Assembly: GCA_020226215.1 (NCBI GenBank)
Contig: CM035233.1
Span: 33,874,027-33,938,026, forward strand
Direction: 5' to 3'
Source of the DNA: Sindora glabra
Lineage: Eukaryota; Streptophyta; Magnoliopsida; Fabales; Fabaceae
Length of the DNA: 64,000 bases
The notes under the pieces were generated by a model. The model saw only the letters and a list, made by a program, of their open reading frames with translations, searched no databases and was not told the origin of the DNA. This document shows positions 13,110 to 24,860 of this stretch, piece by piece. The stretch's first letter is position 1. Every line of letters begins with the position of its first letter. Both the position numbers and the translations under genes were made by a program.

Positions 13110-13770
13110 TTTGTTTATTTTTTATTTTATTTTTTATTTTTTAGGATTTAATTTTGTAATTTGTGATTATTTTATATATTGTAGTGATATTTCTAACATT
13201 ATGGAATATTTTTGTGATGGATTATTACATTGTTGATTATTTTGTAAAAAAAAAAAGTTACTTTTGGAGAGTCTTTCAATTTTTTTTTGGATTTATTTTT
13301 TGTGATCTATGATTATTTTATGTTATTGAATATTTTTATATTGGATTGTTGTATTGTTGATTATTTTGTAAATTTTTTCTCACTTTTAGGGAGTTTTTAA
13401 TTTTTTAAGATTTACTTTTGTAATTTGTCATTATTTTGTGTATTGTAGTGATTTTTTTTATTGAATATTTTTGTATTGGACTATTGTATTGTTAATTATT
13501 TTGTAAAAAAAAAATCACTTTTAGAAAGTTCTTCAATTTTTTATTTTTTAGGATTTAGTTTTATGATTTGTGATTATCTTGTGTATTGTAGTGATTTTTT
13601 TTATATTGTTGAATATATTTATGTTGGATTATTGTATTGTTGATTATTTTATAAAAAAATTCCACTTTTAGGGAGTTTTCCTAATTTTTTATTTTTTAGG
13701 ATTTAGTTTTATGATTTGAGATTATCTTATGTATTGTAATAATATTTTTTGTATTGTTGAATATTTTTTA
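13110..13770. repeat. AT-rich minisatellite, ~119-148-bp unit, about five copies
   Basis: Units start with a ttaggattta-like motif at 13141, 13286, 13405, 13548 and 13696. Each contains tgtgattatttt, gtattgtagtgat, ttgaatatttttgtattggattattgtattg, a poly-A or poly-T break and cacttttagggag. Units 1 and 4 keep an open plus-strand frame with a similar hydrophobic peptide. The strong strand asymmetry in T and the poly-A breaks make a real protein unlikely. Confidence 0.85.
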
Positions 13771-14667
13771 CTCACTTAACTTTGTATTTAATGATTTCTT
13801 TTATTTTTACCCTAGTTACAACAAGGTTGGTGGGTTGCAATATTGGAGTAATTCATTCTAATGCAGTGGATTGCATAATTAAGGTAATTCATTCTTATTA
13901 TTTCTTAATTCTTAATTGGTTGCTATTGCTAGTAACCATTCATTCTAATATAGGTTGTACTATAATAAATATGTACATTTAATGATAGAGGAAAATATAG
14001 GTTGTTATGTTTTATGAAATTGATATAGAAAATTATATCTCCTATTTATCATAATATTTTGCATTTTTTCAAACTGCTTACTTTAGTGAATAAGTTGACA
14101 TGTGTGAAAAAACTATCTTGCAAGAAAAACTATATTGCCATTATGTATTTCAAAAATTGTATCATGATAGAAAAATTACCTTATGTGGAAAACTATATTG
14201 CCATGGAGAAATTACGTTGCATGGACAACTGCTTGCTTACAATTTCATTAATTAAAGTTGCATAAAAATTTCTAAAACTTTCTTTTATATAAAAATTACA
14301 ACTTTTGATAAAAATATTATAAAAAATATAATTAAAATTTTCATAAAAGCTAAGAAAGTATATATCAATACAAGGGTGTAACATCAAAATCTAATCTTAA
14401 ATTTGGAAATTAAATACTTAAATTTGAACTTACTAATTGTGGATTCTTTGCTTCATCACTAGTTTTCTATAAATGAAAATTGTCTTACTCAATCAAATAT
14501 GCTTTTTTTAATAAATGTTAGAAATCTACCTTATTTGGGCTTAGGATAATTTACCAAGCACTAATTCCCTAACATAAGACATACAATAAATTCCTTAATT
14601 TTTCTTGCTTTTAGTTCCTATTTCAATTCATTCATTACCAACTCAATAGAGAAAATCTAAGACTAGT
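13771..14667. other. AT-rich DNA, no recognised feature
   Basis: Short diverged direct repeats (aactatattgccat near 14127 and 14190) and AT-rich DNA; no supported gene. Confidence 0.5.
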
Positions 14668-15772
14668 ATTAGTAGAATGGTTATCACAAACATGAGAACA
14701 GGGAATTGCTTCATGGATTTCAATTTTCATCATTGTTCATTCCTTGTATTATGTGGTCATTTATGAATACCTAATTATTTTGCATATTTTCTTCAAAGCC
14801 ATGAGATCCACACTAATTAGGAAAATGGACCCTTCTCTCACAATTAGGAAACTAATAAATAATCATAGTCAAGAAATTAAAAATACTATTAAGTTAATAA
14901 AAAATATGTCATTTATGAATTATACATAGGGTAGACGATCATTGATCTATAAAAGTATTACTTCCTTTTTGCAGCTTGAATGTGTTGCTTCACATCAAGC
15001 AATATGTGACCTCCTTTACTATTGCTTCTTTCATTCCTTACTTTCTATTCAAAACTTTCTCAACAAAATCTAATATTTACACATATGATCATATAAGTTT
15101 AACCTAATTTGATTCTTCAAACAAATTTGATGGTAGTAAGGCTAAGAACTAACCTAAAATCCTCTTTGACTTGCTTTATGATTGCTCTTACTTTTTAACA
15201 ATGTAAAGTTTGAATTAATGTTAGCTAGTAAAGGCAATCTAATAGCAAGCTAAAGAGAATTTTAGGTTAGCATTTCTTTTTACTACCATCAAATTTGGTA
15301 AATATGCATATTCTTTTGTAGGAGAACTATATGGGAAAGAATTTATGTTGTTAGATATGAAAATAATAGGTATTGTCAATATGACTTCTCCTAGTAGAAG
15401 GTAAAGAATGAAGAAAGTAATAGTGAAGAAGGTGACTATGGAGTAAGTTATTCAAGCTAAAAAAAGAAAGTGATGTTTTTTATAGGTTAGAGATTGTTAG
15501 CATTATGTTTAAGTTATAGATGCTATATTTTTTATTAGTTTAGTAATATTTTTAATTTCTTCACTATGATTATTTAGTGGCTTCCTAATTGTGGGATGAT
15601 GATGTACTTTCCTAATTAATATGGGTCTCATAACTTTGAAGAAAAGGTATAAGACAATTAGGTATTCGGAGGTGGTTGCATAATGAATGAAATAAATAAT
15701 GATGAAAATTGAACTTGGCTATGGTATCCCTATAATAATTCCTTCTTTCATATCCATAGTAATCATTTTAAT
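14668..15772. mobile_element. Fold-back element 1 (long inverted repeats)
   Basis: Left arm about 14668-15185 and right arm about 15233-15772 are imperfect inverted copies of each other, separated by a loop of about 50 bp. Near the loop, tttgatggtagtaa at 15128 pairs with ttactaccatcaaa at 15281. Near the ends, atttcaattttcatcattgtt pairs with the complement of aataatgatgaaaattgaa near 15700. No transposase frame is visible. Long internal-to-edge inverted repeats suggest a fold-back or long-TIR Mutator-like non-autonomous element. Element 2 is adjacent, same family and size. Confidence 0.7.
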
Positions 15773-15783
15773 GCTTCTTAAGG

Positions 15784-16921
15784 ATTAAAATGACTACTAT
15801 AAGCATGAAAGTAAGGAACTGCTTCAAGGATATTGTAATGTAGGAGAATTTTCATCATCATTTATTTCCTCCATTGTCCAAGCATTCTAAATACCCAGTT
15901 GTTTTACACATTTTCTTTAAAGCTATAAAACCCCCACCAAACTCCTTGGCTACTTGTATTATGGGTATGTAAAAGTGTAGTCTCTTCCCATAATTCATAA
16001 GCCATTATGTAATCATGCTCAATAATTACATACTTCTAACTATTTACACATGTTTGTTTCCTAAGATTTAAAAATGAACAAATATAATTGCATGCAAGTA
16101 TGCCATAAGAAAAAGTATACTTACAAGAATTGTTCTAGAAGATAAAGTGATATTCTTTGCTCTACTGACCTATTTAAACAAAGTAATGGCATTTACATAC
16201 ACATTATGTCTTTCATATTAGTTAAAAATGTCCACATCTACATTTTGCAAATAAGGAAGGCTTATAAGAGAAAAGTTAATTAAAACTTAGTATGAGAGAG
16301 AGAAAAGTTTCATGTTGAGGAAGATTTAAAAGTAACCATTTTTATTTCTAAATCAAATCTAATTCCCTTCTTTTTCTCTCTTTCATACTCAAACATACAC
16401 CTTCTTTTATAATATCATATGCAATTAAAGTTTCTTTCATAAGACATCTTTATTTGGGGCATGTAGATATAAATATTTCTAACAAATATGAATAGTGTAA
16501 TGTGCATGTAAATGTTTTTTTTTATTTAAAAAGGTTAGCAAAGTAATGATTTTTCACTCTCTCTTCTAGAATAAGTTTTGTAAGTATACTCTTGCTTGTA
16601 GCATACTTGTATGTGGTTTATATTTGTTCATTTCTTTAAATCTTAGGAAATGAGCATGTAAAAATACTAAGAACTACATAATTATTAATTATGATTATTT
16701 AAAGGCTTATCAATTATGGTTGAGACCTTATTTCTACATGCCAATAATACAAGTAGTTAAGGAACTCAGTGTAAGTCTCATGACTTTGAAGACTAGTGTA
16801 AACAACTGAGTATGTGGAAGTGGCCGCCTAATAGAGGAAATTAACAGTGATAAAAATTTCATTACACTATGGTATCCTCGAAGTAATTCCTTATTTTCAT
16901 GTCCATTACAACAATTTTAAT
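15784..16921. mobile_element. Fold-back element 2 (long inverted repeats)
   Basis: Same terminal motif as element 1 (attaaaatg-actactat-catgaaa at 15784; the complement ends at 16921). Arms run about 15784-16300 and 16380-16921. Shared arm landmarks are gcaagtatgccata (16095) against the complement near 16600, and gagagagaaaag (16297) against the complement of ctttttctctctttcat (16370). Length of 1,138 bp is close to the 1,105 bp of element 1. Only 11 bp (15773-15783) separate the two. Confidence 0.7.
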
Positions 16922-16929
16922 CTTTAAAA

Positions 16930-17386
16930 CTTTTATTAGAGAACTTCGTAGAAATACCTACTCATTTTTAGTAATAATACTCTTATATTCACTTCATTGG
17001 GTTGGCAACGAATGAATTGAAACATGATTGTCTTTTTATATTTTGAAATAGTATTTTAACACAGATTGTGATTAAAAGAGGATGATAGCTTAGGAATAGC
17101 AATTTATATCTTATTAGTTGATAATTGAGTAGCATGTGCACAACATCAGCACATTATTTAAAAGCTAGTGATTTTTTGTATTTTTTTTATTTTTCATATG
17201 CATAAAGCTTGGATATCAAATTTTTCAAGATATATTTTGAAATTTATTAATTTTTTCATATTTTTGCTTAATATGAATAAAATATCCATATCCAATTTTA
17301 TTTTATGAAATTTAATCAAAGTATTTGATTGTTAGAAGAGTTTAGACTTTATGAAATTTGATTAAATAGGATTTTCATTATCTAGA
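16930..17386. other. AT-rich DNA, no recognised feature
   Basis: Short AT-rich stretch between the fold-back pair and a CACTA-like end; no gene seen. Confidence 0.5.
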
Positions 17387-17560
17387 TTGCTACAAAAAAA
17401 TAGTACACTAACAAAAGTGCATAATATCAATGATGGCATTTTGAATACGATGTCAAAGCATTCCAACAATTTCCTAATTTAAGGACAAATTTAGTGATAG
17501 TTTAATATTAACAAATCTATCCATTGCTAAATTGAAATTTAGTGATTTACACAAAGTAGC
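17387..17560. mobile_element. CACTA-like terminal fragment
   Basis: ctacaaaaaaatagt at 17390 resembles the terminal CACTACAAAAAAAT of plant CACTA elements with the first bases lost. It is followed by tttagtgat-type subterminal motifs at 17490 and 17530. No matching second end or TSD found. Confidence 0.4.
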
Positions 17561-19500
17561 TATCATGACCTCACTTTAACATACATACATAATTAAATTA
17601 CGCTATAACCTGATGGGGATAACTTAACTAAGCCTTTATGTTATAACCTTCCAAAAGTTTACTGAGAAATAATACAAAAACACCAACTCTAATCATAAGC
17701 ATAAATCCTAAAAATTAGATTATACCGTAGTTCAACATCACCACCCAAATTATACCTTCATGACATTCCAACAAGACATCAAGTAATCAACAATTCTTAA
17801 TAGTATATAGCTTAAACACTTGAGTAGCTTAAGACTATAAATGAAAGAATTCAAGAATGGATTAAGTTTTAGAAATTTTGTGAATAATCCTAAATCAAAT
17901 TACAATATTGAAGTTTTCTGAGATAAAATAGTTCATCTTCTCTCTAGAGAACTGTTGGTAACTCCACATCACTAAGAAAGGTAGCAGACACAACTAAAGA
18001 AGAAGGAGCAATGGCTCCTCTATTTTTGTCACTTCGGTGTTGCATAACAAAGCTACTCCACTCTTCACAAATTGCTAGAAGTTTAGTGAATGGATAAGAG
18101 AAAGTGGTAGGCATCTAATGGTGTGCTTTTGGTAACCAGCAATAACAACTAAGGGAAAAAAGGAGAGATTTGTTAGAAGAGAGGAGCTTGCAACACTTAC
18201 TACCACACCTTGCAGTTCTCCATTCATAGCAGCTAGCCCGATACTAAGTGAGACGTCATCGCAACAATGAATATTGACCAGACACATAATAACTTCCTTG
18301 TACCACCAATGACGATGGCTGGTGGAAATGGATGAACTCAGCAACACGATGACAATGGTTTTTCTTGCCATGGCTCATAGCCGCAATCGCCACCTTCCTT
18401 ATGCTTAGAAGCTGCCACCTTTTTAGAAATCATTCTTCCTTCTCTCAATTTCTAGCTCTTTCCATTTATTTTTTTTATTTTTCATTACTTTTTCCTTTAA
18501 AAAGAAAAATGCTTTGCTCTTTCTTTCTACTCTCCATCTGCGATTTTGGCTCATCCCCTTTCCCTTTTGTGTTAGCTATCATTCAGGTTTCTTCTTCATT
18601 AGCCAACCTTTTCTTCCGGTTTCTTAAGCGACGTAGCACTATAGTAACCTCACAGGTCCTTCCTTTTTCAAATAAATAGTCTTATCAAACAATGATATCC
18701 AATCAAAAACATAGTTCTAATTTATAATGAGCATATGTGTAGCCATTTTTTGATTTCAAAATCAAATCTATACATTTTTCAATTGTTTGTGGAGAATCTC
18801 TCATCTAGCTTTCGAATCAATATCATATCCATCTCATATAATTTGTTAGGAATTTTTCATCTAACTTTTATATCATTTCTTCACCACAAATTGCAATATT
18901 CAATATCATTATTCTAGCATAGTTCTTCACTTTCTAATGTCTTAAAAAGCTCAATTCACAATATAGCAAATTTGCTAAAGATTCACTCCATTCATCACAC
19001 CAAATTCAATGCAAGCCCACATAAATAACTATTCAACAATCATGGGCAATCAATGTCTATAATACATTCACAATATGATTGATCTTAACTTCATCATAAT
19101 CAATCAATCAATAGCTAATACAACACTGCATTTTCGCTGTGTAGTCTGATCCAATAATGTCATTTCAATATGCCATGAACTTGAATTTATACTTGCATGT
19201 AACTAAATTTATACAGAAATGTAGAATTGATACTAATGATGAGGAAAACATAATTCACAACATTTTAATACTCACTTGATAATGCTGATCTGTTGTTGAA
19301 AGTTTCAAAGCATCCATATTTATTTTTTCATATTTTTCTCCTAATATCACCATTCACAAAGATAAATTATAATTATATGAATATTAATTATTTTCTTATC
19401 ACATATTACAAATCTATAATCTGATTATAATAATATTCTGTATGACTTATTTCTTATATTTCCTAATATTATCCAGTAATTCAAGTGTGCCATTAAATTA
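17561..19500. mobile_element. LTR-like derelict sequence
   Basis: Begins with ctatcatgacctcac, a start often seen in plant gypsy LTRs. It continues as locally GC-richer non-coding DNA (17940-18660) and then AT-rich repeats. Open frames at 18075-18371 and 18365-18679 overlap on opposite strands and resemble no protein. Family not determined. Confidence 0.3.
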
Positions 19501-20040
19501 TCTTAGATCCTCACTTTCTTTATTTTTGCACTTATCATCCTTTCTCTTTTTCTAATTAAAAATTACAATGATAATTTATAAATACAATGCATTACTAATG
19601 ATATTCCAAATATTATAATTCCATATTCAAATTATAAGATCTTCTATTCATATTCATTTACCACTAGTAAGTTTAGAGGAGTTTCTTGGGTACTCTTTCT
19701 ACCCATACTCTTAGGTACTCAGACTCAAAAGTAAAAGAAATTATTAACACGTTACATTAAAAGTGAAACAAGTTGTTGACATATTGCACTTGTTAACTCT
19801 GATGATAATGAGCTAAAATAAAATGTAATAATTTTTTACTTTACTAACAAAGGCCTTAGAAAAAATTAGAATAAGAATTGTTGAATTTGAAAATTCTAAT
19901 ATTAAAATAATAATAAATAAATAATTTCTATAATAAATTTGTAAAATTATTATCAAATTTTCTTTCATTGTATATATTTTTATATTTATTCATATTTAAT
20001 TTTTAATAATTTATTTTATTTTAAAAATTAAGTAATTTAC

Positions 20041-20530
20041 AGTTTATATATTATTTTTATATTTTTTATATTTATTTCTATTATTTATACTTCAAATATG
20101 AATATCATTAAATAATATAAATATAATATATTTTATTTTTATTACAAAAATATTATATGTATGTAAAAATTTTAATATATAAATTATTAATTAAATTAAT
20201 TAAATATATTATCTATTTCTTAATAAAAATATTTAAAAAAGAAAAGAAAATTTATTTATTTAATTTATTAATATCAATAAAATATATATAAACATAAATA
20301 TTAGTTTATTGATATTAGTTTATATATTATTTTTACATTTTTTATATTCACTTCTATTATTTATAATTTAAATATGAATATTATTAAATAATATGAATAT
20401 AATATAATATACTTTATTTTTATTACAACAATATCTTATATATGTTCAAATTTTAATAAATAAATTATTAATTAAATTAATTAAGTATATTATTTATTTA
20501 TAAAAATATAAAAATAAAATTTATTAATAT
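20041..20530. repeat. AT-rich tandem duplication, period 276 bp
   Basis: The segment starting agtttatatattattttta at 20041 recurs at 20317. It is followed in both by ttctattatttata, aaatatgaatat-attaaataatat and aattattaattaaattaatta. The flanks (19500-20990) are likewise AT-rich with no gene. Confidence 0.8.
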
Positions 20531-21014
20531 CTTATATTTAAATTTTATAGATATTAATTTTAAGTAGTAAATTTTAAATTAAATGTTTGGGAATTTGTCA
20601 AGATTTCATTGTTGACATATTATTTTACTTTTCTTTATTTATCCCATTGCTTATTTATAGTTCATATGCTAAATGATTGAGTAGTATAACATAATAAAAT
20701 ATATTCTTATATCAATTCTTTCACGACCCATTTTATGATTATCATGACTGGTGTAAAGATATCAAATTAGTGCTAACTTCCTAAATAGATATCTTTAGAA
20801 GTCTTTAATACTCTAATACCTTTTATTAAATTATTATTATAAAAGGAGTAGACATCTAAACTCAAAAAATAAACTACATATATTATAAGTTTGAAAACTA
20901 TACACATACATGCATATAGATATACATATATACATATACATACATCCAAAAATATTGTTTATACAAATGTAATAACTAGCAAAACATTTCATATTACTAC
21001 AATTGAACCCATAT

Positions 21015-22255
21015 TATGTAGTATCCCTTAGATATCATAGAGAAATTAGAAGGTTGTTATATAAGTATTAATTGCTGCTTTGGCTCCATGGTTGGTACCT
21101 ATTATTAAATATACACAACAAAGAATGAGTATAAAATATACTCAGAGAGTGGTATTCATTACCTTCATCACAAAAGATTAACCTTATCATTGTGTACAAT
21201 TCCTATCTAGTGTCTTATGAGAAAATTTTCTTATGTATATCATTGGTATAACTAATGATAGGTGTATAAATATCATCTTATATCTTCGATTCAACTTTAT
21301 CTCTCGTCACCCTTGGCTTTAAGCCATCAATTATTTCCCTCTACTACTAATCGCTCCTCTCTTTTTTTTTGCAAAGGATGTTATATATCTCTCTCAATTT
21401 ATAATAAGTAATAATGGAATGTCAACACATCAATCATTTTATCCATTTCCAAGTATATTGTCAATACTTACCATGCCATAAGTATTTTATGTTCTACATT
21501 AATGTGTCATATACATTTAAATTCCTTCTTGATAATTCTCAAGGGATTTCAAACAAACTTGTATTTATATAATAGCTTAGAGCCTCTTTTTGTGCTCTTA
21601 AATTCATTCTAAATTTTACCATAAATTATTCCAACATTTCTACCATTTTATTATATAAGATACAACAATCAAATTGCTTAAAATATTATCATAAATACTA
21701 TTCACTCAAAACCTAACAAAAGAATTGTAGAACAAGGTAGCACAAGGGCATATGTAATTAAAGCCCTTTTTTACAAGTCAAATGGAATCTAATTATTACT
21801 AAATTTTACCATAACATTCCTAATACATTGAATGAAAGATAACTTGAGTGTTGTATAAATAATTTCATAGGTTTACTAATATATCAAAAGAAAAAACTTA
21901 GATTAGCTAAATTCAAACAACTTCAGAGTTGCTGAAATAAAGCTACCATTTAGGCAACCAAATCAACTCCGATTGCCATTAAATTTTGCTACAATCTTGA
22001 TAACATTCTAAATGATATATCCTAGGAGTTTCATAATTTTTTCCATTCATTTAATAGGTCAAATAAATTGAAATCCAAGACCAACCTAACTAGGGTTCTA
22101 AAATGGGCAAAATTGGGAGTCTTACCATTAACTTGGTTTATCACCTACTTAAAATATTTTAAAAATTATTAAATTCATCTACATTCATCCTATCACCAAA
22201 TATGACCATAAAATGCTAAAAATTTAATTTTTAAAAATTTCAAAACTTTAGTTAC
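21015..22255. repeat. Large inverted repeat, left arm
   Basis: Starts with gtagtatcccttagatat. Matches the reverse complement of about 23305-24555 throughout, including gattaaccttatcattgtgta (21177), tataatagcttagagcctc (21568), aaagctaccattt (21940) and gggagtcttacc (22110). It contains no recognisable gene. It may be an LTR-type repeat present in both orientations. Confidence 0.8.
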
Positions 22256-23304
22256 ACTAGGTATCCTAAACCTTTAATTAAGCACCACATGGGAGAAGCT
22301 AGTTTCAATTCCACAAATTTATATTTCCATTTTTCCTAACTAATTTCTGATGAATCCTTTTTCTAACACTCTTAAAATTAATATTTCAACAATATACCAT
22401 CATAATATTGATTGGAATACTCTAAAATAGAATCATACCTCAGCATAATTTAAATAGAGAATAAGAAAGCATATACTAACAATATCATCACCTATTCCTT
22501 TGAAATGATTCCAAGAATAGTGAGAGTTAAGTTAACACTCACCTTAAAATTTGATTCCAAAGCTTTTTTTAAAAACTCTTCAATCAGTAACTAACTACTA
22601 AAATACACTAAGGTTTTAGAGTTTTATTTAAAAGAAACCATATGAAATTGGAAAGACTATTAAGAAAATTACCTAGTAGAAATTATTTAGTGTTTTCTTG
22701 AATTTCTTCTTGTTAACTTCAATTGTTTTTGCTCTAACTTGATTTTCTCTTGTTTATCCTTGAGAGCGGTGTGCATAAAGTGTGGGAGAAGGCTGACCAA
22801 AATGCTTTTATATTTTCTAATTAAAATTCCTTAAAAAAACCTAGAATTTTCTCAACTTTCCATATAGCCCTTTCTTGGAAATTTCAAGAGACACTTATGT
22901 GCCCTATTTGGACATCCAGTTGCCCTAGAAAAACTAAGAGGGATTAGCCCTTTAACCATTGATTTTAAATTACAGAAAAAGTTAAATAAGATTATTATAC
23001 AATGGCACCTAATTTTTACTTTTTTTTTCATTTTAGTTCTTAGCTTCCTTTGGAAGCTTGCGCTAACTATAGGCCCACATTTTTAGGCTTAAACAATTAG
23101 ATTTGAGCCCCTAAAACTTAGGCCAATCCAACCTAATATAAATAAAAAAATAAACCATTCAAAATAATAAAAATGCTTTATTACAATTTGACTCTAAATT
23201 TTTTACTTTCTTTGCATTTTCACCCCTAAACTCTTCAAATATTTGCATAACCTTGCTTTTGATTTTCCACAATCATTTTTAAGCTTTAAGATTTAATTTA
23301 GGCA
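22256..23304. other. Loop of the large inverted repeat
   Basis: About 1.05 kb of non-palindromic DNA between the arms, with no coding potential. The part at 22700-22960 resembles the untranslated LTR style seen at 41.5-42.1 kb. Confidence 0.5.
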
Positions 23305-24555
23305 GCTATCAAATTTTAAAAAATTATTTTTTTTAGCATTTTATAGTCATATTTGGTGTTAAGATAAATGTAGATGAATTTAATAATTTTTTAAAAATTT
23401 TATGTAAGTGATAAGGTAAATTGATGGTGAGACTCCCAATTTAGCCTATTTCAGAACCTTGGTCAAGTTAGTCTTAGGTTTCAATTTATTTGACCAATCA
23501 AATAAATGGTAAAAATTATAAAACTCCTAATATATATTATATAGGGTGTTATCAAGCTTGAGGCAAAATTTGGTGGCAATCAGAGTTAATTTGGTTATTC
23601 AAATGGTAGCTTTATTTCAGCAGTTTTAAAGTTATCCAAATTTAGCTGATCTAAGTTTTTGCTTTTGATACATTAATAAACCTATGAAATTATTTATATA
23701 ATACTCAAGTTATATTTCATTCAATGTGTTAGGAATTTTATGCAAAATTTGGTAACAATTAGATTTTATTTGACTAGTAAAAAGGGGCTTTAATTACATG
23801 AGCCCCTATGCTGTCTTGTTTTGTATTTATTTTGTTGGGTTTTGAGTGAAGAGTACTCATAAAAGTATTTTGAGTAATTTGATTATTGTATCTTATGTAA
23901 TAAAATGGTAGAAATATTAGAATAATTTATGATGAAATTTGGAATAAATTTAGGAGCATAAAAAGAGGCTCCAAGCTATGGTACAAATACAAGCTTACTT
24001 AAAACTTCTTGAGAATTATTAAAAAGGAATTTAAATGTATATAACACATTGATATAAAACATAAAACACTTATGGCATGGTGGATATTTGACTATATGCT
24101 TAGAAATGGACAAAATCATTGATGTATTGACATCCTATTATTGCTCATTGTGATTTGAGAGAGGAAGATATAACATTCTTCGTAAAAAAGGAGAAGAGTG
24201 GATTGGTATTAGAGGGAAAAGATTGGTGACTTAAAGCCTAAGGTGGTGGGGGATAACATTGGACTGAAGATATAAAGTGATACTTGTACACTTACCATTG
24301 TCATTTTTTATCATGAGTTATACCAATGATATACATAAGGAAGATTCCTCATAAGATACTAAATAGGAATTATACACAATGATAAGGTTAATCTTTTGTA
24401 ATGAAAGTGATGAATATCACTCACTGAGTATATTTTATACTTATTCTTTGTTGTGTACATTTAATGATAGGTACCGATCATGGAGCCAAAGTAATAGATT
24501 GATATTTATACAGTAACCTTCAAGTTTCTCTATAATATCTAAGGGATACTATCTG
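23305..24555. repeat. Large inverted repeat, right arm
   Basis: Reverse-complement partner of 21015-22255, ending atctaagggatactatc. Divergence and small indels along both arms show the duplication is not recent. Confidence 0.8.
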
Positions 24556-24559
24556 ATAG

Positions 24560-24860
24560 GGGTTTATCACGACCGTAGCAATGAAAAAATCCATCACTAA
24601 TTAATATTTCAGAGATTGAAATTTCATCATTGTACATAAATTTAGAAATGAAAGAATACGTCACTAATTCCATCTCATTATGCATTTCTTCCATCATTGT
24701 CCCTGTAGTTTGCAATGCTTTAGTGATGGAATTTAGTAATGAATAAAGATAATCTATTGCTAATTAATTATTAACGCATTGTTTACTAACACCTTTTTTC
24801 CATTGTTAAATTTTTTGGCAATAGAATTTTCCATTTGTCTCTAGTTAGTGTTCTATTTTT
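24560..24860. mobile_element. CACTA-like subterminal repeat relic
   Basis: Dense copies of gtgatggaattt / aattccatcac-like motifs (near 24580, 24655, 24722, 24790) as in CACTA subterminal regions. Ends were not found. Confidence 0.4.

Noticed and set aside
12826..13236. 136-codon open frame
   Set aside because: Its second half runs through a T-rich minisatellite and the first half through LTR-like purine-rich DNA; no domain is recognisable.
18075..18679. Overlapping open frames on opposite strands
   Set aside because: Low-complexity, hydrophobic by T-rich composition, no conserved motif; within LTR-like DNA.
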